Source of the DNA: Mycolicibacterium chlorophenolicum
GTDB lineage: Bacteria > Actinomycetota > Actinomycetes > Mycobacteriales > Mycobacteriaceae
DNA: 64,000 bases
Direction of reading: 5' to 3'
NCBI RefSeq assembly: GCF_001044235.1
Contig: NZ_JYNL01000064.1
Span: forward strand, 331,782-395,781
Positions 41,120 to 49,267 of this stretch are shown piece by piece. The notes below the pieces were generated by a model. The model worked only from the letters and a program-made list of their open reading frames with translations. It made no database searches and was not told the DNA's origin. The first letter of the stretch is position 1; each line of letters starts with the position of its first letter. The translations under genes and the position numbers were made by a program.

Positions 41120-42586
41120 ATGAGCATCGCGCTGCAGGACACGTTCGTGCGTGACCTTCCGGAGCTGGCGGTGCGCTGGCAGGCCGAGCAGGCGCCGAAT
41201 CCGACCCTGCTGGTGCTCAACGAGCCGCTGGCCGGCGAGTTGGGTCTGGATCCGGCGTGGCTGCGCAGCCCGGAGGGCCTGGGCCTGCTGGCCGGCACCG
41301 AGGTCCCGGCCGGCGCGACACCGGTGGCGCAGGCGTACGCCGGGCACCAGTTCGGCGGTTTCGTCCCGCGGCTGGGTGACGGGCGGGCGCTGCTGCTGGG
41401 CGAGCTCGCCGACGCCGACGGGCGGGTGCGCGATCTGCATCTGAAGGGGTCCGGCCGCACCCCGTTCGCCCGCGGCGGCGACGGGCTGGCCGCGGTCGGC
41501 CCGATGCTGCGCGAGTACGTGATCAGCGAGGCGATGCACGCACTGGGCATCCCGACCACCCGCTCGCTGGCCGTGGTGGCCACCGGCCGCCCGGTCTACC
41601 GCGACACGGAACTGCCCGGGGCGGTGCTGGCGCGCGTCGCGTCGAGTCATCTGCGGGTCGGCAGCTTCCAGTACGCGTCGCTGGTCGCCGGCCACACCGG
41701 CGACCTCGGTGTGCTGCGGCGCGTGGCCGACTACGCGATCGCACGGCACCACCCGGACGCCGCGGACGGCGATCAGCCCTACCGCGCGCTGCTCGAGGCC
41801 GTCACCGAGGTGCAGGCCGACCTGATCGCCCAGTGGATGCTGGTCGGCTTCGTGCACGGTGTGATGAACACCGACAACATGACGATCTCCGGCGAGACCA
41901 TCGACTACGGGCCGTGCGCGTTCATGGAGGCCTTCGATCCGCAGACGGTGTTCAGTTCGATCGACAGCATGGGCCGTTACGCCTACGGCAACCAGCCGGC
42001 GATCGCCCTGTGGAACCTGGCGCGGTTCGCCGAGGCGCTGCTGCCGCTGTTCGCCGAGGACCCGGAGGACACCGAGACCGCGGTCGCGATGGCCGAGGAG
42101 TCCCTCGGCAGGTTCCGGACCCGCTACGAACAGCGCTGGGCCGACGGCATACGCGCCAAACTCGGGATCCCCGGCGCCGCGGCCGAGCAGGCCGACGCGT
42201 TGGTGGCCGATCTGCTGGGCCAGATGCAGCAGAGCCGGGTCGACCACACGTCGTTCTACCGGCGGCTGGCGGCGGCGGCCCGCGGTGACGCCGAGCCCGT
42301 GCGCGGTGAGTTCGTCGACCTCGTCGCGTTCGACGCCTGGCTGGCCCGCTGGCGCGAGCTCGGACCGGATCCGGCCGCGATGGACGCGGTCAACCCGATC
42401 TACATCCCGCGCAACCATCTCGTGGAGGAGGCGCTGACCGCGGCGACGGACGGCGAGCTCGGCCCGCTGCGCGCGCTGCTGGACGCGGTGCGGTCCCCGT
42501 TCGAGGAACGGCCCGGTCTGCAGCGCTACGCCGAACCGGGCCGGGAGGAGTTCTCCGCCGGGTTCAGAACCTTCTGTGGGACCTGA
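41120..42586 (+). CDS. selO: Protein adenylyltransferase SelO (YdiU family)
   Basis: A 488-residue pseudokinase-fold enzyme that transfers AMP from ATP to Ser/Thr/Tyr residues of target proteins. Typical segments are YAGHQFGGFVPRLGDGRALL, LHLKGSGRTPFARGGDGLAA and REYVISEAMHALGIPTTR. The active-site loop is HGVMNTDNM, and the metal-binding segment is IDYGPCAFMEAFDP. The C-terminus FCGT keeps the conserved redox cysteine that is selenocysteine in eukaryotic homologues. ATG at 41120 begins just before the conserved N-terminus. Confidence 0.92.
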   Translation: MSIALQDTFVRDLPELAVRWQAEQAPNPTLLVLNEPLAGELGLDPAWLRSPEGLGLLAGTEVPAGATPVAQAYAGHQFGGFVPRLGDGRALLLGELADADGRVRDLHLKGSGRTPFARGGDGLAAVGPMLREYVISEAMHALGIPTTRSLAVVATGRPVYRDTELPGAVLARVASSHLRVGSFQYASLVAGHTGDLGVLRRVADYAIARHHPDAADGDQPYRALLEAVTEVQADLIAQWMLVGFVHGVMNTDNMTISGETIDYGPCAFMEAFDPQTVFSSIDSMGRYAYGNQPAIALWNLARFAEALLPLFAEDPEDTETAVAMAEESLGRFRTRYEQRWADGIRAKLGIPGAAAEQADALVADLLGQMQQSRVDHTSFYRRLAAAARGDAEPVRGEFVDLVAFDAWLARWRELGPDPAAMDAVNPIYIPRNHLVEEALTAATDGELGPLRALLDAVRSPFEERPGLQRYAEPGREEFSAGFRTFCGT

Positions 42587-42596
42587 GCTCACCGCG

Positions 42597-42602
42597 TACC
42601 GT
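42597..42602 (+). promoter_or_regulatory. -10 box for leaderless WS/DGAT transcript
   Basis: TACCGT at 42597-42602 is six bases upstream of the GTG at 42609. This supports that start codon over the ORF extension that begins at 42576 inside the selO coding region. Confidence 0.4.
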
Positions 42603-42608
42603 GGCGAC

Positions 42609-44033
42609 GTGAGCGCCAACAGTGCCAGGCTCGGCCTGCAGGATCTGCTGTTCATCTACGGCGAGACGTCGAGTTCGAAGATGCATGTGGCCGGCCTGTT
42701 GCCGTTCACCCCGCCCCCCAATGCGACGGTCGAGTATCTGCGCCAGATGATCGCCGACGCACGGGAGCGCGAGGTGACCCGGCCGTGGAACCTGAAGCTC
42801 GCCCACCCCCGGCTGCAGTTCAGCCCGCTGCACAGCTGGGTGGTCGACAAGGACTTCGACTTCGACTACCACGTGCGCCGGTCCGCGCTGCCGAGCCCCG
42901 GTGACGAACGCGAGCTGGGCATCCTGGTGTCGCGGCTGCACAGCAACCACCTCGACCTGACCCGGCCGCCGTGGGAACTGCACGTGATCGAGGGGCTCGA
43001 GGGCGGCCGCTTCGCGCTGTATCTCAAGATCCACCACGCGCTCGTCGACGGCTACAGCGCGATGCGCATGCTCAGCCGCAGCCTGTCCACCGACGCCGAG
43101 TCGCGCGACACCCGGCTGTTCTTCAATGTGCCGCTGCCCGAACGCAAGCGCCCGCTCCCCAGCACCGAGACGGTCAATCCGATCGCCTCGACGCTGCGGG
43201 CGCTCGGCGGGCTCTCCTCGACGGTCACCGGCGGAGTGAGCTCAGCGGTCGACCTGGCCACGGCCGTGGTGAACACGCAGATCCGGCGCGACGGCGAGTA
43301 CGCCCAGATCTCGGGTTCGGCGTCGGCGCCGCACAGCATCCTCAACGCGCGCATCAGCCGCAACCGGCGCTTCGCCACTCAGCAGTACGACTTCGACCGG
43401 CTCAAGAAGCTGAGCTCCCAGCACGGGGCGACCATCAACGACGTCGCGCTGGCGATCCTGGGCGGCGGGCTGCGGACGTTCCTGGCCGAGATCGACGAGC
43501 TGCCGGACCGCTCGCTGATCGCGTTCCTGCCCGTCAACGTCCGGCCCAAGGGCGACGACGGCGGCGGCAACGCGGTGGGCGCGATCCTGGCGCCGATGGG
43601 CACCGACATCGCCGACCCGGTGGAGCGGCTCGAGGTGATCACCGCGGCGACGAGGGCGGCGAAGGCGCAGCTGCAGACGATGTCGCCGACGGCCATCATC
43701 GCCTACAGCGCCGCGCTGCTGGCGCCGGCGGGCGGCCAGATCGCCGGCGCGCTGACCGGCATGCAGACGCCGTGGCCCTACACGTTCAACCTGTGCGTGT
43801 CCAATGTGCCGGGTCCGCGGGAACCGTTGTGGTTCAACGGTTCCCGGCTGGAGGCCACCTATCCGGTGTCGATCCCGATCCACGGCATGGCGCTGAACAT
43901 CACCCTGCAGAGCTACGCCGACACCATGAACTTCGGGTTCGTCGGCTGCCGCGACCGGCTGCCGCACCTGCAGCGCCTGGCCGTCTACAGCGGCGAGGCG
44001 CTCGCCGCGCTCGAAAAGGCTTCCGACAGTTGA
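42609..44033 (+). CDS. WS/DGAT wax ester synthase / diacylglycerol acyltransferase
   Basis: A 474-residue acyl-CoA-dependent acyltransferase that makes triacylglycerol or wax esters, or acylates related alcohols. The catalytic HHxxxDG motif is HHALVDG (about residue 140). The downstream signature NDVALAILGGGLRTFL and the end motif NLCVSNVPGPREPLWFNG are both present. GTG at 42609 starts just before the LQDLLFIYGET segment. Mycobacteria carry many paralogues, which differ in substrate. A class III aminotransferase gene follows after 28 bases, so the two may be co-expressed. Confidence 0.9.
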   Translation: MSANSARLGLQDLLFIYGETSSSKMHVAGLLPFTPPPNATVEYLRQMIADAREREVTRPWNLKLAHPRLQFSPLHSWVVDKDFDFDYHVRRSALPSPGDERELGILVSRLHSNHLDLTRPPWELHVIEGLEGGRFALYLKIHHALVDGYSAMRMLSRSLSTDAESRDTRLFFNVPLPERKRPLPSTETVNPIASTLRALGGLSSTVTGGVSSAVDLATAVVNTQIRRDGEYAQISGSASAPHSILNARISRNRRFATQQYDFDRLKKLSSQHGATINDVALAILGGGLRTFLAEIDELPDRSLIAFLPVNVRPKGDDGGGNAVGAILAPMGTDIADPVERLEVITAATRAAKAQLQTMSPTAIIAYSAALLAPAGGQIAGALTGMQTPWPYTFNLCVSNVPGPREPLWFNGSRLEATYPVSIPIHGMALNITLQSYADTMNFGFVGCRDRLPHLQRLAVYSGEALAALEKASDS

Positions 44034-44061
44034 TGCCCGCCCGACCCCGGAGAGAACAACC

Positions 44062-45447
44062 ATGACTCTGATCGACGACACCGCCACGCTGCCCAACGGC
44101 CTGACCCGCGACGAAGCCCGGGCCGAGGCCGCGCGCGCCTACGAACTCGACCGGGCGCACGTGTTCCACTCGTGGTCGGCGCAGGCCGAGATCGCGCCGA
44201 TGACGATCACCGCGTCCGAGGGCTGCCACGTCTGGGACGGCGAGGGCAACCGCCTGCTCGACTTCTCGTCGATGCTGGTGAACACCAACATCGGTCACCA
44301 GCACCCCAAGGTCGTCGCCGCGATCGCCGAGCAGGCCGCCAAGCTGTGCACGGTGGCGCCGCAGCACGCCAACGCGGCCCGCTCCGAGGCGGCCCGCCTG
44401 GTCGCCGAGCGCACGCCCGGTGACCTGAACAAGATCTTCTTCACCAACGGCGGCGCGGACGCCGTCGAGCACGCCGTGCGGATGGCGCGCCTGCACACCG
44501 GCCGCTACAAGGTGCTGGCCCGCTACCGCTCCTACCACGGCGGCACCGAGACCGCGATCAACCTCACCGGTGACCCGCGGCGCTGGCCCAACGACCACGG
44601 CAACGCCGGCGTCGTGCACTTCTTCGGGCCGTTCCTGTACCGCTCGCAGTTCCACGCCACCACCGAGGAGGAGGAGAGCGAGCGGGCGCTCGCGCACCTG
44701 CGCGACCTCATCCGGATGGAGGGCCCGTCGACGATCGCGGCGATCATCCTGGAGTCCATCCCCGGCACCGCGGGCATCATGGTGCCGCCGCCGGGATATC
44801 TCGCCGGGGTGCGGGAGCTGTGCGACGAGTACGGCATCGTCTACATCGCCGACGAGGTGATGTCGGGCTTCGGCCGGAGCGGAAAGTGGTTCGCCATCGA
44901 CCATTTCGACGTCACCCCCGATCTGCTGACCTTCGCCAAGGGCGTCAACTCTGGCTATGTGCCGCTGGGCGGCGTGGCGATCAGCCCGCACATCGCCGAG
45001 ACGTTCGACCACCGCGCCTACCCCGGTGGGCTGACCTATTCGGGGCATCCGCTCGCGACGGCCGCCGCGGTGGCGACGATCACCGCGATGGCCGAGGAGG
45101 GCATCGTCGAGAACGCGGCCCGCATCGGCGCCGAGGTGCTCGGCCCCGCGTTGCGTGAGGTCGCGGCACGGCACCGCAGCGTGGGCGAGGTCCGCGGCGC
45201 CGGGGTGTTCTGGGCCGTCGAACTGGTCGCCGATCCGGACACCCGCGAGCCGCTGGCGCCGTACGGAAGTTCCAGCGCGGCAATGAATTCGGTGATCGCC
45301 GAGTGTAAGAAGCTGGGTCTGCTGCCGTTCGCGAACTACAACCGCATCCATGTGGTGCCGCCGTGCATCGTCACCGAGGAGCAGGCCCGCGAGGGCGTGG
45401 CGATCCTCGACCGTGCCCTCGACGTGGCCGACGCCGCCCTGGGATAG
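44062..45447 (+). CDS. Class III PLP-dependent aminotransferase (Rv3329-like)
   Basis: A 461-residue fold-type I aminotransferase. FFTNGGADAVEHAVRMARLH is the cofactor-phosphate region, and YHGGTETAINLTGDPRRW is the conserved omega-transaminase segment. The metal-free PLP Asp is in YIADEVMSGFGRSG, and the Schiff-base lysine (about residue 293) in TFAKGVNSGYVPLGG. It transfers amino groups between an amine or amino acid and an oxo-acid; the substrate pair is unknown. ATG at 44062 follows AGAGAACAACC. It follows a WS/DGAT gene and precedes a small membrane protein gene by 4 bases. Confidence 0.87.
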   Translation: MTLIDDTATLPNGLTRDEARAEAARAYELDRAHVFHSWSAQAEIAPMTITASEGCHVWDGEGNRLLDFSSMLVNTNIGHQHPKVVAAIAEQAAKLCTVAPQHANAARSEAARLVAERTPGDLNKIFFTNGGADAVEHAVRMARLHTGRYKVLARYRSYHGGTETAINLTGDPRRWPNDHGNAGVVHFFGPFLYRSQFHATTEEEESERALAHLRDLIRMEGPSTIAAIILESIPGTAGIMVPPPGYLAGVRELCDEYGIVYIADEVMSGFGRSGKWFAIDHFDVTPDLLTFAKGVNSGYVPLGGVAISPHIAETFDHRAYPGGLTYSGHPLATAAAVATITAMAEEGIVENAARIGAEVLGPALREVAARHRSVGEVRGAGVFWAVELVADPDTREPLAPYGSSSAAMNSVIAECKKLGLLPFANYNRIHVVPPCIVTEEQAREGVAILDRALDVADAALG

Positions 45448-45451
45448 TCCG

Positions 45452-45946
45452 GTGGGGGCGTTGGACCGCTACGCCCGTCTGGTCGGCATGTCCGACGAGG
45501 CGTGGCGGCGCCACGCCAATCCGTGGAGCGTGTGGACCCGGTTCGCCGCCATCCCGCTGATCATCGTCGCGATCTGGAGCCGCGTCTGGATCGGGTGGTG
45601 GGCGCTGGTCCCGTGCGCCGCGGTACTGGTGTGGCTGTGGTGGAATCCGCGCGCGTTCGGCCCGATCGAGACGCCCACCGCCTGGTCGTCGAAAGGCATC
45701 TACGGCGAACGGCTCTGGTTGCAGAGCCCCGACCGGATGCCTGCGGATTTCGCTGTGGTGCAGCGCATCTGGATCGGCGGTGCGCTCGTCGCCGCGGCAC
45801 TGCTCGGTTGGGGGCTGGTCGCGCTGCAGCTCTGGCCGGCCGTGACGGGCGCCGCGCTGCTGATCTACGGCCAGCTGTGGCGCATCGACCGCCTCGGCCG
45901 GTTCTACGACCAGCAGATGACGCTCAATCCCCCAACTCGCCACTGA
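45452..45946 (+). CDS. DUF6653-like membrane protein
   Basis: A 164-residue protein. The N-terminal segment DEAWRRHANPWSVWTRFAAI is the hallmark of a small family found in mycobacteria and archaea. Four hydrophobic segments follow (IPLIIVAIWSRVWIGWWALV as a pair, then two more in the second half). The C-terminus is RIDRLGRFYDQQMTLNP. Function unknown. GTG at 45452 follows the aminotransferase stop by 4 bases, so they are probably co-transcribed. Its end overlaps the convergent gene by 23 bases. Confidence 0.6.
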   Translation: MGALDRYARLVGMSDEAWRRHANPWSVWTRFAAIPLIIVAIWSRVWIGWWALVPCAAVLVWLWWNPRAFGPIETPTAWSSKGIYGERLWLQSPDRMPADFAVVQRIWIGGALVAAALLGWGLVALQLWPAVTGAALLIYGQLWRIDRLGRFYDQQMTLNPPTRH

Positions 45947-46568
45947 TGCCACGCTCCAACGCCACCCGGGTGCGCTCGGGCAGAACGATCAGCCCGTCGA
46001 GTTCGCGCTGCGCCAGCCGATAGGCACGGTCGCGTTCCTGCACGGTGGCCCCCGCGTCGGCGGCGACCCGCAGCAGCCGCTGCGCCAGCGCCAGACGCTC
46101 CTGCTCGTCGGCGGTGAACGCCGCGCGCCTGCGCCGGTGCGCTTCGGCCTCGGCGATGTCGAAGGCCGTCACGTACTCACCCACCGCCTCCACGTAGGCG
46201 CGCATCGCGTCCCGGTCCTCGAGCAGATCGCCGACGTCTGCGGGGCGCAGGAAGTCGGCCCGCAGTTTGGCGCGGTGGAACCGTTCGGTGAGCGGGTCGC
46301 GCATGTCGGTCATCAGCGGGAAGTCCAGCACCTTGGCCACGTCGAGCTCGTAGTCCAGCCAGCGGGTGTCGGTGCGGTCGTGCTGTTCGATCGTGCGGGT
46401 GATCGCGCGGCGCTGCGCCGACGTGGCCGGCCGCGGGTTCGGCGCGGGCGCGAGCTCGGTGTCGCGCTGCCCGCGCGCGGCGACGATGCCGCGGTACGTG
46501 GCGTAGCCCACACCGATCAGCGGCACGAGCACCACCAGGAGCTCGAGCAGCCGGAAGATCAGACCCAT
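45924..46568 (-). CDS. Membrane-anchored protein of unknown function
   Basis: A 214-residue protein. Residues 5-25 form a membrane helix (LLELLVVLVPLIGVGYAT). The rest is cytoplasmic, highly charged and helical, with TAFDIAEAEAHRRRRAAFTA and AQRLLRVAADAGATVQERDR. It resembles conserved mycobacterial proteins of unknown function. ATG at 46568 sets the helix at the N-terminus. It is divergent from the Gly-rich secreted protein gene, with 61 bases between starts. Confidence 0.6.
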   Translation of the reverse strand: MGLIFRLLELLVVLVPLIGVGYATYRGIVAARGQRDTELAPAPNPRPATSAQRRAITRTIEQHDRTDTRWLDYELDVAKVLDFPLMTDMRDPLTERFHRAKLRADFLRPADVGDLLEDRDAMRAYVEAVGEYVTAFDIAEAEAHRRRRAAFTADEQERLALAQRLLRVAADAGATVQERDRAYRLAQRELDGLIVLPERTRVALERGISGELGD

Positions 46569-46629
46569 TCAGCCAGAATGCCACCACACCGGTGGTTTCA
46601 ACGGCGCTGCGAGTGGCAATTACTTAGCC

Positions 46630-47052
46630 ATGCGACACAAGACATTGAATCTGGGTTCCCTGTTCTTCGCTGGCGCTGCGGCGACCGCAATCGCAACCGC
46701 GCCTCTGACATTCGCGCAGCCCGCGCCGCCGCCGTGCTTCAACCCCGACGGCACACCCTGCGTGACCGCGGGCGTGGCCGGTCCGGGTGGCGCCAGCGGC
46801 GCCATCCCCGGCGGACCGGGCGGCACTGCCGGACCCGGTGGCGTCAGCGGTGCCACCAACCCCGGCGGCGTGGCCGGTGCGGCCGGCCCTGAGGGCGCCA
46901 GCGGTGCGATCCCCGGCGGCCCCTCCGGCGCTGCCGGACCCGGCGGCGCCAGCGGCAGCACCAACCCCGGCGGCGTCGGCGGATCGGCCGGCCCCGACGG
47001 CGTCTCGGGCTGCATCCCGGGCATCGGCTGCGCCTCCATCCCCGCTCCCTGA
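46630..47052 (+). CDS. Secreted glycine-rich repeat protein (collagen-like)
   Basis: A 140-residue exported protein. The signal peptide covers residues 1-30 (AAATAIATAPLTFAQ). A Cys-x-Asn-Pro-Asp-Gly-Thr-Pro-Cys segment follows at 36-44. Residues 48-127 consist of near-identical G/A/P/S repeats and end with a C-x(5)-C pair (CIPGIGC). The frequent Gly-x-Pro and Gly-x-x pattern recalls PGRS or collagen-like surface proteins, though it is not one of the PE_PGRS class (no PE domain). It is free-standing and probably secreted or cell-wall associated. A strong terminator follows. Confidence 0.7.
   Translation: MRHKTLNLGSLFFAGAAATAIATAPLTFAQPAPPPCFNPDGTPCVTAGVAGPGGASGAIPGGPGGTAGPGGVSGATNPGGVAGAAGPEGASGAIPGGPSGAAGPGGASGSTNPGGVGGSAGPDGVSGCIPGIGCASIPAP
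46771..47010 (+). repeat. Tandem in-gene repeats of the Gly-rich protein
   Basis: Residues 48-79 and 80-114 are two copies of a 32-35 residue unit built around SGAIPGGP and a TNPGGV junction. A partial third copy (115-127) follows. The DNA copies are also similar (ggcgccatccccggcgg and related), so slippage or recombination could change copy number. Confidence 0.7.
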
Positions 47053-47075
47053 TCCGACAACCCCTCCCCGATCGC

Positions 47076-47115
47076 CGGAAAGCCGGACCCGACCGCCGTC
47101 GGGTCCGGCTTTCCG
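47076..47115 (+). terminator. Perfect 18-bp stem terminator
   Basis: Bases 47076-47093 are exactly complementary to 47098-47115, with a 4-base CGCC loop. It begins 24 bases after the Gly-rich gene stop. No T-run follows. This is the longest perfect hairpin I found in the window. Confidence 0.7.
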
Positions 47116-47127
47116 CGACTCGTCGCC

Positions 47128-47181
47128 GGCGAGTGTGAAGGTGTGTTCACACTCGCCCCCGAACGTGAAGGCAACTTCACG
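47128..47181. repeat. Two further hairpins with a shared GTGAA/TTCAC core
   Basis: Arms 47128-47139 and 47146-47157 pair over 12 bases around a 6-base loop. Arms 47164-47170 and 47175-47181 (CGTGAAG/CTTCACG) pair over 7 bases around GCAA. Both contain GTGAA with TTCAC as the mirror. They lie between the terminator and the amidohydrolase gene and may be a mycobacterial intergenic repeat, extra terminators or protein sites. Confidence 0.5.
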
Positions 47182-47246
47182 CTGGAGCCCCGCACAGTCT
47201 CTGGCGCCCCAGCTACCGTGAGGTCCCGACGAGGGAGGTGGCCCCG

Positions 47247-48515
47247 ATGGCCGGGAACAGTCAGCGCCTGCTGATCAAGAACGTGCGGATCTTCGACGGT
47301 CTGTCGGACCGGCTGGTCGACGGGCACGTGCTGATCGAGGGCGCCACGATCGCGGCCGTGGAGCGCTCACCGATCGCCGAAACGGACGCCACCACGGTGA
47401 TCGACGGTGCCGGACGCACGCTGATGCCGGGGATGAGCGACGCCCACGTCCACCTCGTCGGTATGGCGAACACACTGCTCGACCTGGCGATGGGATCGCA
47501 GTCGCTGCTGGCGGCCTCGACGCTGGCCAAGGCGAAGGACACGCTGCTGCGCGGGTTCACCACCGTCCGCGACATGGCCGGCGACACCGCGGGCATCAAG
47601 AAGGTGATCGACGCCGCGCCGGCGCTGGGACCGCGCATCTACCCCAGCCAGGCCGCGATCTCGCAGACCGGCGGCCACGGCGACTTCGGGTTCGTCTACG
47701 AACGGCCCACCGCACTCGGCGGCGACGAGTCGCGCGCCGAGCAGATCGGGTTCATGCGGGTCGCCGACGGCCCCGAGCGGGTGCTCGCCGCGGTGCGCGA
47801 ACAACTCAAACTCGGCGCCAGCCAGATCAAGCTGATGGTCGGCGGCGGAGCGGCGTCGCTGTACGACCCGCTCTACACCGTGCAGTTCACCGAACCCGAA
47901 CTGCGCGCCGCGGTGCAGGCCGCCGAGGACTACGGCACCTACGTCGCCACCCACGTCTACAACGTCACCGGTATCCGCCGTGCGGTGGAGGCCGGGGTGC
48001 GCTCGATCGAGCACGGCCACCTGGCCGACGAGCCCACCATCGCGATGCTCGCCGAGCGCGGCGTGTGGCTCTCGACGCAACCCTTCGCCGAACACGACCA
48101 CTCCTTCCTCAACCCCGACAGTGCCGAGAAGAACCGCGAGATCTGTGCCGGCACCGACCAGCTGTACGGCTGGGCCACCAAGCACGGCGTGAAACTGGCC
48201 TGGGGCACCGATCTGCTCTTCGAGCCCGACCACGACGATCTGCAGAGCGCGATGCTGGTCCGGCTCGGCGAGTACATGAGCACCGTCGACGCGCTCAAGC
48301 TGGTCACCTCCGGCAACGCCGCGCTGTTCCGGATGGCCGGCGAGCGCGATCCGTACCGGTCGGCCCGCCTCGGGGAGATCACCGTCGGCGCGTGGGCCGA
48401 CGTGCTGCTGGTCGACGGGGATCCGACGACGGACCTGGCGCTGCTCGGCGACCCGGCGAAGAACCTGTCGGTGATCGTCAAGGACGGCGTGATCGTCAAG
48501 GATCAGCGGGCATGA
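47247..48515 (+). CDS. Amidohydrolase (imidazolonepropionase/prolidase-like)
   Basis: A 422-residue metal-dependent hydrolase. The N-terminal beta-sandwich begins LIKNVRIFDGLSDRL. The HxH motif is in DAHVHL (His67, His69). Other metal ligands are seen in IKLMVGGG (Lys), ATHVYN (His), EHGHLAD (His) and AWGTDLL (Asp). The C-terminal strand is GEITVGAWADVLLVDGDP. The family includes Xaa-Pro dipeptidases, aryldialkylphosphatase-like enzymes and cyclic imide/amide hydrolases. ATG at 47247 follows GGGAGG by eight bases. It overlaps the SDR gene start by 4 nt (ATGA), so the two act together. Confidence 0.82.
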   Translation: MAGNSQRLLIKNVRIFDGLSDRLVDGHVLIEGATIAAVERSPIAETDATTVIDGAGRTLMPGMSDAHVHLVGMANTLLDLAMGSQSLLAASTLAKAKDTLLRGFTTVRDMAGDTAGIKKVIDAAPALGPRIYPSQAAISQTGGHGDFGFVYERPTALGGDESRAEQIGFMRVADGPERVLAAVREQLKLGASQIKLMVGGGAASLYDPLYTVQFTEPELRAAVQAAEDYGTYVATHVYNVTGIRRAVEAGVRSIEHGHLADEPTIAMLAERGVWLSTQPFAEHDHSFLNPDSAEKNREICAGTDQLYGWATKHGVKLAWGTDLLFEPDHDDLQSAMLVRLGEYMSTVDALKLVTSGNAALFRMAGERDPYRSARLGEITVGAWADVLLVDGDPTTDLALLGDPAKNLSVIVKDGVIVKDQRA

Positions 48516-49267
48516 CACCGCTGGCCGGCCGGGCGGTGATCGTCACCGGCGCCGCGCGCGGCGTCGGCAAGGGGATCGTCATCGCGCTGACCGAACGTGG
48601 TGCGTCGGTGCTCGCCGTCGACCGCGACGCGGATCTGCTCGGTGCGACCGCTGCCGAGTTCGCGGACCACCCGGTGGTCCCTCTCGTCGCCGATCTGCGC
48701 GAGCCCGGGATCGCCCGCCGCATCGTGTCCGCGGCCACCGACGCGTTCGGCGCGGTGCACGGCCTGGTGAACAACGCGATCGCGACCAACGAACCCAAGC
48801 CGTTCAGCGAGATCACCCGCGAGGACTACGACCTGGTGTTCGACGTCGGCCCGCGGGCGACGTTCGAGCTGATGCAGGCGGTGTACCCGGTGTTCGTCGA
48901 GGCCGGCGGCGGCAGCATCGTCAACCTCGGCTCGGGCTCCGGCACCGTGGGCCTGCCGATGTTCGGCGCCTACGGCGCGGCCAAGGAGGCGATCCGGGGT
49001 ATGTCGAAAGTCGCTGCGCTGGAATGGGGTCGGCGCAACATCCGGGTCAACGTGGTGTGCCCGTACGCCGAGACCGAGAGCATCCGGGCGTGGCGGGAGA
49101 TGGATTCCCGCACCTACGAGCGCACTGTGCGGGCGGTCCCCCTGGGTCGGCTCGGCGACGTCGCCACCGACATCGCCCCGGTGGTGTGTTTCCTGCTCGG
49201 GGACGACGCCGCGTTCGTCACCGGTCAGACGATCATGGCCGACGGCGGGACGGCCGGCTTCCGCTGA
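48512..49267 (+). CDS. Short-chain dehydrogenase/reductase
   Basis: A 251-residue classical SDR. The NAD(P) motif is TGAARGVGKG, followed by LVNNAIATN and an active-site stretch SGSGTVGLPMFGAYGAAKEA giving the Y-x-x-x-K pair. The tail is GQTIMADGGTAGFR. It oxidises or reduces a secondary alcohol/ketone; the substrate is likely the product or precursor of the linked amidohydrolase. ATG at 48512 overlaps the amidohydrolase stop. The 3' end overlaps the convergent diguanylate cyclase gene by 35 bases. Confidence 0.85.
   Translation: MTPLAGRAVIVTGAARGVGKGIVIALTERGASVLAVDRDADLLGATAAEFADHPVVPLVADLREPGIARRIVSAATDAFGAVHGLVNNAIATNEPKPFSEITREDYDLVFDVGPRATFELMQAVYPVFVEAGGGSIVNLGSGSGTVGLPMFGAYGAAKEAIRGMSKVAALEWGRRNIRVNVVCPYAETESIRAWREMDSRTYERTVRAVPLGRLGDVATDIAPVVCFLLGDDAAFVTGQTIMADGGTAGFR

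Noticed and set aside
46771..47010. Possible CRISPR or non-coding tandem repeat
   Set aside because: The repeats have no spacer structure and lie inside an open reading frame encoding a Gly-rich secreted protein.
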